Shown here piece by piece: positions 27,640 to 37,046 of a DNA stretch of 64,000 nucleotides (positions are counted from its first letter, which is position 1; every line of letters starts with the position of its first letter). A model generated the notes under the pieces. It was not told the origin of the DNA. It worked only from the letters and a program-made list of their open reading frames with translations, and searched no databases. The position numbers were made by a program, and so were the translations under genes. The DNA is from Chloroflexi bacterium TSY. GTDB lineage: Bacteria > Chloroflexota > Anaerolineae > Caldilineales > Caldilineaceae. Location of the stretch: the NCBI GenBank assembly GCA_019217005.1, contig JAHBNG010000074.1:1-64000 (forward strand), written 5' to 3'.

Positions 27640-27910
27640 ACATTGTATTGTTTACTTACATCGACACCTCGGGGTGGTTCAAAATTAGGTTTACACTTTT
27701 GATATATAGACAAAAATCTATATGAGACCGTTTTCTCTCTGAGAACCGGCGAAATCAGAGAATATAAACGTTCTTTCTGTTTCTAAAAGTGTAAACCTAT
27801 CTATCCAGCTAAAATGAACCACCCCGACACAGGAGAGCCACACGCCATTTAGAGGTCGCGATGTAGGGAAACAACGCAGGTGTCGATGTAATAAAACAGT
27901 ACATACATGG
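27640..27910. mobile_element. Repeat E copy 2 with MITE D2 inside
   Basis: Imperfect terminal repeats: ACATTGTATTGTTTAC..ACATCGACACCT on the left, and the reverse complement of AGGTGTCGATGTAATAAAAC on the right. TGCGCCAT flanks both sides (27632-27639 and 27911-27918), an 8-bp duplication of a site that is single in repeat F copy 1. Without D2 it is about 116 bp. Confidence 0.7.
27671..27825. mobile_element. MITE D copy 2 (155 bp)
   Basis: Identical over all 155 bp to copy 3 (62189-62343) by direct reading. It is inserted in repeat E2. The flanks are GACACCTC and GACACAGG, only five of eight bases matching, so the target duplication is not clean here. Confidence 0.9.
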
Positions 27911-28201
27911 TGCGCCATGCATGGCGACTCCACGTTATTTAAGTGGTCTTGACTTTAGGACCCCGGTGACTTCTATTTCGACAATTCATTTTTTGCTGCG
28001 TAAATTTAATCTCATCCCCAAACCCGAGTGCCCCGTGACAGAATCTTGTAAGAAACGATCACAGAGGTCTATAGTAAAATATAGTTGTTATTCTATTGAT
28101 CACCTTACAAGGGCCCCGCTTGTCAATCTTTTCGAATGCTCTCAAACCCTTATGAAGGGATCATTTGCAATTGGTTTTGACAATCAACAAAATTCTATTT
28201 C

Positions 28202-31200
28202 ATGAATAAGAGTCCCCGACAACTTATCACAACCGTTTTGCTGGCAGGTATGTTTGTCTTTGTGATTCACTTGCCTGCAAGTCAGGTTGGTCATGCTCAG
28301 CTTCCTGTCGAACCTGCCGTAGATACATATACATTCGATGAGAAGCTTATCGATTACAAGAGCATTAGCCCCGTCACGGGCCGCGCAAATTTTGTGCGTT
28401 TGGTTACCCCTTCACAGCCGTTATGGCGTCTACAGCAGACCCCTCTCAACCAGACCGAATTGGTGACGCGAGCACAACAGTTCCTCACATCTGCTAGAGC
28501 GCAGTTGGGGGTGGGTAATTCCTCCAGCGATCTGGTATTGCTCTCTGTAAATGAGGATGGGGCCGGGAATCGTCACGTTACATTTCAGCAAGTTTTTCGG
28601 GGCATCCCTGTCTATGCTGCGTTTGTGCGCGTCCATTTTACGCCGAATGATGACATTAAAGTTGTACAGAGTAACTTTGTTCCGGATCTGGAGCTTCCCG
28701 TAACCCCGCGGCTCGATGCGGATCAGGCTGCAGACATTGCTCTCGATCAAGTGCTCCGTGGGCCCAGCGAGTTTGGTCACGTGACGCCGCGTGGCTTTCA
28801 AGTTGCCAACAAAGAGCTTATCATTTATCTGCCAAATCTGGGTCGTGGTTTGGTGAGTAGAAGTTACCTTGCCTATCTTATCGAAGTTGGCGTACCTGAG
28901 ATCCACGAACAGGTATTCGTGGGGGCACAAAAGGGCAAGATTCTTGATCGGGTTTCGCTGACGCATCCAATTCTGGACCGTGAAATCTATCATCAATCGA
29001 TTTCGTCAGGCGTATTGCTTTGGCAAGAAGGCGACGCGGTTCCCTATACTGGTGAGGGGGCCACAGAAGTCAACTGGTTGATTGACTATAGTGAAGACAC
29101 GTACAACTTCTTTTATACGCTCTCCAATGGCTCATTCGACTCGTGGGACGGGGCGGGGGCCACTATGCAGTCGATTTACGACTTCCGATTTGGTTGCCCA
29201 AACGCATTCGGTGGCAGCGGAATCACGGGTTTTTGCATTGGCGTAACGTCGGATGACATCATCAGCCATGAGTGGGCGCACAATTATACTATATCGACAC
29301 ACAATCTGATCTACCAATGGCAACCCGGTGCCATCAATGAAGCATATTCAGACATTTGGGGTGAGATCGTCGATTGGCTGAATGGAGCGGGATCGGATCT
29401 GCCCGATACGGTGCGTACGACTGGATCGTGTTCAAGTTTAGGCGGTGGCCCCAATCCAAATGACAATTCCTATCGCTGGTTGGTGGGTGAAGACGCCGCC
29501 GCATTCTCAGCGCCCCTCCGCGATATGTGGACTCCAACCTGTTTTGGCCACCCTGGAAAAGTGTCAGACACCGAATATTGGTGTCAGGAGGGCGATTCAG
29601 GAGGGGTCCACGTTAACAGTGGCGTCATCAATCATGCATTTGCTCTGTTGGTCGATGGAGGAACCTATAATGGACAGACAGTTTCCAGCATTGGTCTGAC
29701 AAAGGCTGCGCACATTTACTGGCGTGCGCAGACGCTTTACCAGATGCCAGCCACCAAATTCCCCGATCATGCAGATGCGCTAGAGCAGGCTTGTTTAGAT
29801 CTGATTGATCAACCCTTGAGCGCACTCAGCACCGATAGCACCACAATTGTTACGAGCAATGACCGGATTGGGAGTAGTGATTGTCTGGAGGTAACCGATG
29901 CGATTGCCGCAGTTGAGATGCGGTTCGAGCCAACGCAATGTAACTTTGAGCCAATGTTTTTGCCCGATCCCCCACCCATCTGTAGCGCAACTGAACAAAG
30001 CGTGGAGATATTTGGAACCGACTGGGAAAGCGGCATGGGTAGTTGGCAAGTCGGAACCCGGGAGGTGGCAAAACCGAGGAAGCTTGATACACCGAATTGG
30101 ACAATAGCAAGTACATTGCCGGACGAGCGTGCCGGTAGCGCAGCATTTGTCGTCAACAGTATTGCCTATGGAGACTGTGCCAAGGATGATGAGAGCGCCG
30201 TATTTTACCTACAGAGTCCAGCGATCCACATCCCTCAAGATAGCGGATCCGCTCATCTGACATTCGAACACTGGATGACGAGCGAAGCAAAGGTGGATGG
30301 CGGGAATGTAAAAATCCGTGTGAATGATGGAAGCTGGACCCTGGTGCCTGATACTTCATTTATGTTCAACGCTTATAATAATACGCTCTTGAGTAGCATT
30401 GGTGGCTCAGCCAACACCAATCCACTTGCCGGTGAGAAAGCATTTACTGGCTCCGATGGTGGAGAGGTTTCTGGCAGTTGGGGACAATCACAGATTGATC
30501 TAACTGGATTCGTTTCAGCAGGAGATACAATCGAGTTGCGCTTTGAAATGGGGCAAGATGGTTGTGGCGGAGGGATTGGTTGGTATGTTGATGATGTACA
30601 AGTTTCCCAATGTGTCGCTATGCCAACAGCAACCCCAACACAAACATCGACACCGACGGCAACCCCATCATCAACCCCGACATCAACAGCAACCCCAACA
30701 CAAACGCAGACCTTGACGCCCACAGAGACTCCCACTAGTGCATCAACCCCTACCTCGACGCCTACACCGACATCTGCATCCATAGAGACTCCAACTCATA
30801 CTGCCACTTCTACCGATACACCAGCTACTCAATCTACAGAGACACCCACACCTGTCGAGACGATGACTCCTACGGTGATCGTAACCAATACGCCTACGGA
30901 GACGCCTCGCCCTACTCAGACAGTGACAGCGACAAAAGCTACGCATCATAGCGCCACCCCAACCGGTACACCGATCCATATACCAGAAATGACAAAAACA
31001 CCAACTGTCACATCTACGCCAACCGCGACTTCGAACATGACCGCAGTGAATCCACCAACACCAACCTCAACACAAACTTTGACTCCAACATCAACGCCCC
31101 TGGAAACCATTACTCCTATACCAAAAGAGACAATTCCGAGTACAGACACAAAGCACCTGAATATGGACGTTTTTCTGCCGTTGATTCAATATGACTCAGA

Positions 31201-31207
31201 GCCATAA
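28202..31207 (+). CDS. M4 (thermolysin-type) metallopeptidase with Pro/Thr stalk
   Basis: 1001 residues. A signal peptide (LITTVLLAGMFVFVIHLPASQVGHAQ) is followed by an FTP/PepSY propeptide (RHVTFQQVFRGIPVYAAFVRVHF). The catalytic domain has DDIISHEWAHNYT (His356, Glu357, His360) and GAINEAYSDIWGE (third zinc ligand Glu380). Next come PNPNDNSYRWLVGED, a conserved His region (GGVHVNSGVINHAFALLV), a jelly-roll domain (VEIFGTDWESGMGSWQVG ... GGGIGWYVDDVQVSQC), a ~170-residue stalk of TPT/TATPT repeats, and a C-terminal tag DVFLPLIQYDSEP. It is an exported zinc protease, probably displayed on the cell surface by its stalk. The stalk codons form a low-complexity DNA tract at 30620-31110. Confidence 0.92.
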   Translation: MNKSPRQLITTVLLAGMFVFVIHLPASQVGHAQLPVEPAVDTYTFDEKLIDYKSISPVTGRANFVRLVTPSQPLWRLQQTPLNQTELVTRAQQFLTSARAQLGVGNSSSDLVLLSVNEDGAGNRHVTFQQVFRGIPVYAAFVRVHFTPNDDIKVVQSNFVPDLELPVTPRLDADQAADIALDQVLRGPSEFGHVTPRGFQVANKELIIYLPNLGRGLVSRSYLAYLIEVGVPEIHEQVFVGAQKGKILDRVSLTHPILDREIYHQSISSGVLLWQEGDAVPYTGEGATEVNWLIDYSEDTYNFFYTLSNGSFDSWDGAGATMQSIYDFRFGCPNAFGGSGITGFCIGVTSDDIISHEWAHNYTISTHNLIYQWQPGAINEAYSDIWGEIVDWLNGAGSDLPDTVRTTGSCSSLGGGPNPNDNSYRWLVGEDAAAFSAPLRDMWTPTCFGHPGKVSDTEYWCQEGDSGGVHVNSGVINHAFALLVDGGTYNGQTVSSIGLTKAAHIYWRAQTLYQMPATKFPDHADALEQACLDLIDQPLSALSTDSTTIVTSNDRIGSSDCLEVTDAIAAVEMRFEPTQCNFEPMFLPDPPPICSATEQSVEIFGTDWESGMGSWQVGTREVAKPRKLDTPNWTIASTLPDERAGSAAFVVNSIAYGDCAKDDESAVFYLQSPAIHIPQDSGSAHLTFEHWMTSEAKVDGGNVKIRVNDGSWTLVPDTSFMFNAYNNTLLSSIGGSANTNPLAGEKAFTGSDGGEVSGSWGQSQIDLTGFVSAGDTIELRFEMGQDGCGGGIGWYVDDVQVSQCVAMPTATPTQTSTPTATPSSTPTSTATPTQTQTLTPTETPTSASTPTSTPTPTSASIETPTHTATSTDTPATQSTETPTPVETMTPTVIVTNTPTETPRPTQTVTATKATHHSATPTGTPIHIPEMTKTPTVTSTPTATSNMTAVNPPTPTSTQTLTPTSTPLETITPIPKETIPSTDTKHLNMDVFLPLIQYDSEP

Positions 31208-31488
31208 GCGTTTACTTAAGGGTAAATAGGTAGGTCAGTAATGGCGCTTTGCGTCTTCTACGCAAACGGTTCATTGGGATTCGGTGTCTGACGACCAAGC
31301 GACAGAATACCGACTTACTGAATATCAGTTATTGCTTAAGTTTACACCTATTCATTAAGAACCTACCGGATTCTTCTTCTAATCCTGTAAATCGTGTCCA
31401 TCTGTGGATCGACCTAAGGTGAGAAGTGTTGGCGATTGACTCCTAAACTTGCTGGAACGGCAAACAATGAGTATAATCTGTATCCCTA

Positions 31489-31577
<89 letters not shown>

Positions 31578-31587
31578 TCAAGAACCT

Positions 31588-31656
31588 ATCCGAAAAGTGG
31601 TTATGAGTCCGACCAGTTTTTCCAGAGAGAATGCATCGTCGCAGAACTTTTCGGAT
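31588..31656. repeat. Repeat J copy 1
   Basis: ATCCGAAAAGTGG at the left end and CAGAACTTTTCGGAT at the right end form an inverted repeat; the middle has AGAGAGAATGCATCGTC. Copy 2 is at 32304-32371. It begins 12 nt after tRNA-Ser and could act as its processing or termination structure. Confidence 0.7.
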
Positions 31657-31691
31657 ACGCACGAGATGTAGCTATAAGATTCGTGCGTTTT

Positions 31692-31820
31692 CGTCGCTTC
31701 GTCAGGTGCTGGGTCCTGTGCGGCAGGGCACCGTGAACCCCGTCAGGGCCGGAAGGCAGCAGCGGTAAGCGGCCCGTCCTGGGTGACACAGGGTTGCCTG
31801 GTAAGCTGACGGGGCGTCGA
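31692..31820 (+). ncRNA. ffs: Signal recognition particle RNA (small bacterial type)
   Basis: The domain IV core GTCAGGGCCGGAAGGCAGCA, with GCAGCGGTAAGC, is the Ffh-binding site of SRP RNA. The 5' part GGGTCCTGTG pairs with CACAGGGTTGCC, and CGTCGCTTCGTCAG with CTGACGGGGCGTCG closes the helix. Pairing may extend outward to TCGTGCG (31681) and CGCACGA (31830). A T-rich tail follows at about 31831-31848. It lies just downstream of tRNA-Ser. Confidence 0.92.
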
Positions 31821-31830
31821 AAGCGCACGA

Positions 31831-32468
31831 GTTTTTAGTAGAGCGTTTTTGAATTCTAACATTTAGGAACGACGATTCTAATAACTCATCGATGTCATTC
31901 TCGGGTACATCGAGGGCTTGTTCTGTTTGGATACAGACGCATAGCGCCAGCGAAGCCGCAGGAATCTTTCGATGAGTTATTTTATTCCAAACCCTTAGCC
32001 TCCTGAAACCCGCTCGACAACCCTTCGTTTTCCTAACTTGGACAAGTAGCCCAAAATGAGGATTTACTGGTACAATGGTCCAGAATGCCTGATTTGAACA
32101 CCCGATTGACCTGTTGGTGATTCACTGGAATCGAGTTTGTCGCTCAGAATCTTTCGACAATTTCACCAAATATAGCCTCTGGATTATTCTGTTTTAAAAT
32201 CGTATAGGTGTACGCAATGACGCGAAGTTGCGATCGGCTTGCCTGTTGTAGCTTCGCGTTGAGTTTTGGTATCCTCGTTGAAAGCGGTCTATTTTAGAAT
32301 GTACCCGAAAAGTGGTTGTGAGTTCAACCAGCTTCTCGAGAGAGAATGCATCGTCACAGAACTTTTCGGATAAGCACTTAGAGGGAGACTGTATAATTTG
32401 AACATTCGGTTTTTAGACGGGCTTAGAGAATGCGAGTACCGTTGTGTGCTCGAAAGGTAGCAGGAGAA
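31831..32468. other. Gene-free stretch between SRP RNA and ppk
   Basis: No gene is seen. It holds an inverted repeat (AATAACTCATCGA near 31879 and TCGATGAGTTATT near 31970) and repeat J copy 2 (32304-32371). The rest is unassigned. Confidence 0.5.
32304..32371. repeat. Repeat J copy 2
   Basis: CCCGAAAAGTGGTTGTGAGT ... ACAGAACTTTTCGGAT; the same hairpin ends and the same AGAGAGAATGCATCGTCxCAG centre as copy 1. Confidence 0.7.
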
Positions 32469-34755
32469 ATGGAGAACACCACGCCCTCAATTGCTGAGAA
32501 AAATACCTTAAATGGTTTAACAATATCAGAAGCGAACCCTGAGCAAGCAAAAGCGTCGATGGCAATATTGCCTCAGAAGAATACTTCTAGCGAACAAGTG
32601 AATTTCGTGGTCCAGCCGGTCGTTGAAGTTTTCTCGCCAGAGCAAGATCCGACCGAAATGTCATTAGAAGAGCTTAGCACTTCTCCCGAAATTTATAATC
32701 GAGAGCTCAATTGGCTTGATTTCAATTGGCGTGTTCTGCAAGAAGGACTGGATGATCGAACACCGTTGCTCGAACGCCTACGTTTCCTAGCAATTACGGC
32801 GAGCAATCTAGACGAGTTCTTCCGCAAGCGAGTTGGAGGCCTGAAACGTCAACAAGCTGCTGGCATTGCAAATCTCACTCTACCAGGATGGACGCCGGAT
32901 TATCAACTCAATCTGATTTCGCATAAAGTGCGGCCTATGCTAACAGCACAAAGTAATTGTCTTTATGATGAAGTACTGCCAGCATTAGCGGATCATGATG
33001 TCTATATTCGAGATTATACCGATCTTGAGCAACACCAGCAAGAACATCTGCGTGATTACTATTTGCGCGAAGTCTATCCTATTTTGACACCACTTGCTGT
33101 TGATTCAGGGCACCCGTTTCCATTTATTAGCAATATGAGTTTGAGTTTGGCGGTATTGTTACAGAATCCAGACAGCGGTGAAACACAATTTGCCCGGCTT
33201 AAAGTCCCTCAGAATCGACCTCGCTGGGTTTCATTGAAAAACCCGATGCATGTTGTACCGCTTGAACAGATCATTATCCATAATCTAGATGTGCTTTTTA
33301 CAGGTATGGAGATTGTGGCGGCCCATCCTTTCCGCGTGACACGGAACGCCGATATTGCGCGGAATGAAGAGCAAGCCGATGATTTACTAGAGATGATTAG
33401 CGAAGAGCTACGTGAGCGTCGCTTTGCAGCCAGTGTCCGACTTGAAGTTGATGAATCAATGCCTGAACATATCATTTCGATGCTTCAATACGAGCTTGAA
33501 CTGGATGACATAGATATTTATCCCGTGCGGAGTTTACTGGGACTGGCTGACCTGTTTTCGTTGGCCGATCTAAATCTTCCAACTCTTAAGTATAAGCCGT
33601 GGACACCCGTCGTGCCTCCGAGGTTTGCTGGTTTGGGAAGCAATACACGCCCAGCGGATGTTTTTTCGATTCTGCGGCAGGGCAACATTCTGGTCCACCA
33701 TCCATATCATAGCTTTCCAGCGAGCACATTGAAATTTATCGAAGCTGCAGCATACGATCCTCAAGTGTTGGCGATCAAACAAACGCTCTATCGTACAGAT
33801 GACGAGTCTCCCGTAATCGAGGCGCTCATCCAAGCTGCAGAGCAAGGGAAACAAGTGGCTGCCATTGTTGAAGTGAAAGCTCGTTTTGATGAGGCACAGA
33901 ACATTAGTTGGGCACGAACATTGGAAAATGCAGGGTGCCATGTTACTTATGGATTGGTTGGCCTCAAAACCCATGCCAAATTGTCACTCGTGATTCGCGA
34001 AGAAGAGGATGGACTGCGCGCCTACTATCATGTGGGCACTGGCAATTATCATTCCAAGACAGCCAGTCTATATACTGACATTGGTTTGCTTGGTTGCAAG
34101 CCGGAGTTGGATGCCGATCTGATGGATTTATTTAACTACTTGACGGGGTATAGTCGCCAATCTATGTATCGTAAACTGCTCGTTGCGCCTGTCAATATGC
34201 GTCAGCGTTTCGTTGAATTAATCGACACAGAGATTGCGCATGCACTTGCGGGACGACCGGCGCGAATATTGCTTCAAATGAATGGTCTTGATGATCCTAC
34301 CATGGTTCGCAAACTCTACGAAGCCAGCCAGCCAGGCAGGGGTCTCATGCGATCTGATCGTGCGAGGAAATTGTCGGTTGCGGTCAGGCTTACAGGGGAT
34401 TAGTGAGAATATTCGCGTGATCAGTGTGATAGGGCGCTTTTTAGAACATCCTCGCATTTGGTATTTTGAAAATGGGGGCGCACCACGCTACTTTATTGGC
34501 AGCGCCGACTGGATGTCGCGCAATCTAAATCAACGGGTTGAGGCTGTGACGCCGATTGAAGATGAACGTTTGCAGTTGCACATACGCGGTGTATTAGAAA
34601 CGCTCGTCAATGATCGCTGGCAGGCGTGGGAACAGATGTCTGATGGACGGTATAGACAGCGACGACCTCCAAGGAGCGATGCAAACCATACACCTACTTT
34701 TGGAACGCATGACACATTAATGGAAGAAATTATGCAAGCAACGATGAAGGTTTAA
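32469..34755 (+). pseudogene. ppk: Polyphosphate kinase 1, frameshifted by an extra CCAG unit
   Basis: I take ATG 32469 (AGGAG close upstream) over 32430; either way ~60 residues precede the conserved start ([21 protein letters not shown]), an unusual extension. Conserved PPK1 blocks follow: [72 protein letters not shown] (catalytic His) and [14 protein letters not shown]. At 34324-34335 there are three CCAG units. With two, the frame would run [45 protein letters not shown], exactly the family sequence. As given, it stops at 34403. The rest of the C-terminal domain continues in the other frame to 34755. It synthesises polyphosphate from ATP at the membrane. If real, the change removes the last ~130 residues, including part of the active site. 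Confidence 0.85.
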
Positions 34756-34784
34756 AAGCCTTGATTAAGCCTTATGTTTCGGAC

Positions 34785-34892
34785 TAAGGCCATTCCAGAG
34801 AAATAAATCCCTGATTGACCAAGTCGATTTCTCTGGAATGGCTTGAGCTTTTCCAGATCAAATTAGGGATTTCAATTGTTGGAAAAGCCTAA
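34785..34892 (+). mobile_element. Repeat A copy 3
   Basis: TAA-GGCCATTCC...GGAAAAGCC-TAA, 108 bp and nearly identical to copy 2. It lies 29 nt after the ppk stop and 36 nt before the antiporter start, with the same 16-bp and 9-bp stems. Confidence 0.85.
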
Positions 34893-34928
34893 TCAAAAAT
34901 AAACAATCATGCTATCTTCAATTAAATT

Positions 34929-36572
34929 ATGGATGAATTATTACAAGTAGAACTTCAAGTTGTTGTCGTCATGATGATTGCCGCCAGCGTGGCAGTCTTA
35001 ACTCGATATATTCGGATCCCCTATACTGTCGCATTGGTCTTGGCTGGTTTGGCTATCTCATTTCAAGATACTCTTCGCATTGAGATGACGCCGAATCTCG
35101 TGCTCGCTTTTTTGGTTCCCCCTTTGCTATTTGAAGCTGCTCTCCATGTAGAATTGAATCGCTTGCGCGCTGATATCATGTACATTATGTCAATGGCTGT
35201 ACCTGGGGTTCTGATTAGCGCCTTTAGTGTGGCAGGTATTCTTTCATTGACAGGCATTCTCTCCTTTCCTGTGGCTTTACTTTTTGGTGCCCTCATTTCT
35301 GCAACGGATCCCGTGGCGGTCGTTGCAACCTTTCGGGCAGTTGGCGCCCCCAAGCGGTTGACCATTCTGATGGAAGGCGAAAGTCTCTTCAACGATGGTA
35401 CAGCTGTTGTCCTGTTCAATGTTGTCCTTGCTGTTGTTGTTGCCTCGGTTGCAGGTGGACATGGTCATGAGTTCTCATTGTCTCATGCCATCACAGAATT
35501 TGTGGTTGAAGTGGCTGGCGGTCTCTTGGTCGGAGTTGTACTTGGGTTTGTGGCAGCAGAGCTAATCGCCCGCATCGATGATTATCTGATTGAGATCACC
35601 CTCACGACAATTGCTGCGTATGGAAGTTATCTCCTGGCCGACAGCGTATCGATTGCTGGCTTCCATTTCAGCGGTGTCCTTGCGGTTGTGGCGGCGGGTC
35701 TGGTCAATGGGAATTATGGACCACGCGGCATGTCGCCTACAACGCGTATTGTGCTCTTTAATTTTTGGGAATATCTGGCTTTTCTTGCGAACTCATTGGT
35801 CTTTGTGCTGATTGGCATGAACGTACGACCTGAATTACTGTTGCAGTTTTCCGTTCCGGCCCTTCTTGCTGTCGTTGCTGTTCTGGCATCACGGGCGATC
35901 AATGTTTATGGCCTGGGAGGGCTTGTCCGCTCTTTGCAACCAACAGTACCAATCCCATATTTACACATTATGTATTGGGGTGGACTTCGTGGTGCCATCA
36001 GTCTGGCCATGGCGCTCAGCATTCCACTCGTCATGGGTGATATACGGAATGAACTTCTTGCAATGACCTTTGCCGTAGTTCTTTTTACGCTTTTGATCCA
36101 AGCGACAACCATTCCCAGCCTGCTTGAACGACTCAATTTGACCAAATCTAGCACGACTCCCATCGAATATGAGCGACTTCAGGGTAAACTACTGGCAACG
36201 CATGCCGCTCGCCGTCACTTAGATCATCTTTTTAATGAGGGGGCGTTGGTTCCACAAGCATGGGAACAAGTGAAATCGGAGCTTGATTCAAGGGACCAGG
36301 AATTGAGTGCTGCCACGAGCGAGATGCTGGCACAACATCCAGAGCTACAACAAAAGATAGTCCACCTGGCACGCTTAGAAACGCTACGTGCTGAGCGGGC
36401 TGCCTTAGACGATCTGGCCCAAGAAGGATTGCTCAGCAGCGAAGCTCTAGCAGAATTGCAAGCAGAGATTGACGCTGCCATCATCTCACCTACTGCAGGA
36501 ATGATCGCGCTTGATCAGGAACAGGATCAGGATCCGGAAATGGTTGAAGAGCAAGCTCCCGTGGCAGCTTGA
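34929..36572 (+). CDS. CPA1-family Na+/H+ antiporter
   Basis: 547 residues: about 12 membrane helices in the first ~410, then a helical cytoplasmic tail of ~135. VPPLLFEAALHVELNRLR and ALISATDPVAVVATFRAVGAPKRLTILMEGESLFNDGTAVVLFNV are the hallmark CPA1/NhaP blocks (the ion-binding ND/DP region). HIMYWGGLRGAISLAMALSIP is the conserved Arg-containing helix. It exchanges Na+ or K+ for protons across the inner membrane. The tail is rich in Glu/Gln (LDSRDQELSAATSEML, RLETLRAERAALDDLAQEGLLSSEALAELQAEIDAA) and may form a coiled coil. It is monocistronic, with repeat A3 upstream. Confidence 0.92.
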   Translation: MDELLQVELQVVVVMMIAASVAVLTRYIRIPYTVALVLAGLAISFQDTLRIEMTPNLVLAFLVPPLLFEAALHVELNRLRADIMYIMSMAVPGVLISAFSVAGILSLTGILSFPVALLFGALISATDPVAVVATFRAVGAPKRLTILMEGESLFNDGTAVVLFNVVLAVVVASVAGGHGHEFSLSHAITEFVVEVAGGLLVGVVLGFVAAELIARIDDYLIEITLTTIAAYGSYLLADSVSIAGFHFSGVLAVVAAGLVNGNYGPRGMSPTTRIVLFNFWEYLAFLANSLVFVLIGMNVRPELLLQFSVPALLAVVAVLASRAINVYGLGGLVRSLQPTVPIPYLHIMYWGGLRGAISLAMALSIPLVMGDIRNELLAMTFAVVLFTLLIQATTIPSLLERLNLTKSSTTPIEYERLQGKLLATHAARRHLDHLFNEGALVPQAWEQVKSELDSRDQELSAATSEMLAQHPELQQKIVHLARLETLRAERAALDDLAQEGLLSSEALAELQAEIDAAIISPTAGMIALDQEQDQDPEMVEEQAPVAA

Positions 36573-37046
36573 GCATTGCATACCGCCTCACCTCAACCCC
36601 TCTTTCTCCACATAGACCAACCTCAATTGGAGGTTTGACCCGTTTGGTAATGGATTACATGACCTGCACACGGCAAGTCTGATGGATTTCGATCGTATAA
36701 TGTATTGACTTTGGCTGATTCGTGACCAAAATATGGACATCTCTCTATCGGATGATTGCTTGATACCTTTCCAGATGAGCTCAATTATGCGGAAGCTATG
36801 TGAATCTTATATAGAGGTCTCGAAGATCGTTACATGATCAATGATACAATTGACCGTATCTCAATTCGCGGTTAGACTGAGTAATCTATCGATAGATGCC
36901 ATCTGTAGGGAGGGCACAAAATGATAATAGTTATAGACCTATACTGCGGTGGTGGTGAAAACCGGAGTTTTCCATGGCTCTACCAGAGGAGTAGTCTCCG
37001 GTTTTCATGCAGAGCAAAGTACAGAAGATCGAGTCGAGGATCTTGA
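36573..37046. other. Gene-free stretch upstream of the MoxR operon
   Basis: Apart from repeat B copy 4 (36947-37023), nothing is recognised. Repeat B4 ends about 24 nt before the moxR start, so the operon promoter is either within or upstream of the repeat. Confidence 0.5.
36947..37023 (+). repeat. Repeat B copy 4
   Basis: CTATACTGCGGTGGTGGTGA ... GAGCAAAGTACAG. Inner stem AAAACCGGAG with CTCCGGTTTT; copy 1 has AAAGCGGAG with CTCCGCTTT, so both arms changed together. Confidence 0.75.

Larger units (their letters stand above)
27442..27934. repeat. Repeat F copy 2, expanded by nested insertions
   Basis: Outer ends TGTGGAG and CTCCAC; the blocks TTCTCTAACGCCG, AGAGAATGCTGCGCCAT and GCATGGCGACTCCAC follow the 72-bp copy at 9441-9512 in order. 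The extra length comes from the hairpin segment and from repeat E2 with MITE D2 inside it. Confidence 0.65.
27268..28201. other. Gene-free, repeat-rich stretch with nested elements
   Basis: No gene is seen. Repeat F copy 2 (27442-27934) contains a strong hairpin (27535-27600) and repeat E copy 2 (27640-27910), which in turn contains MITE D copy 2 (27671-27825). The parts 27268-27441 and 27935-28201 show no structure that I can interpret. Confidence 0.6.

Noticed and set aside
30620..31110. Tandem DNA repeat or CRISPR-like array
   Set aside because: The repetitive ACA/CCA tract encodes the Thr/Pro stalk of the M4 protease; units are irregular and have no spacers.
31601..31828. 75-codon minus-strand frame
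   Set aside because: It overlaps the SRP RNA and has no protein features.
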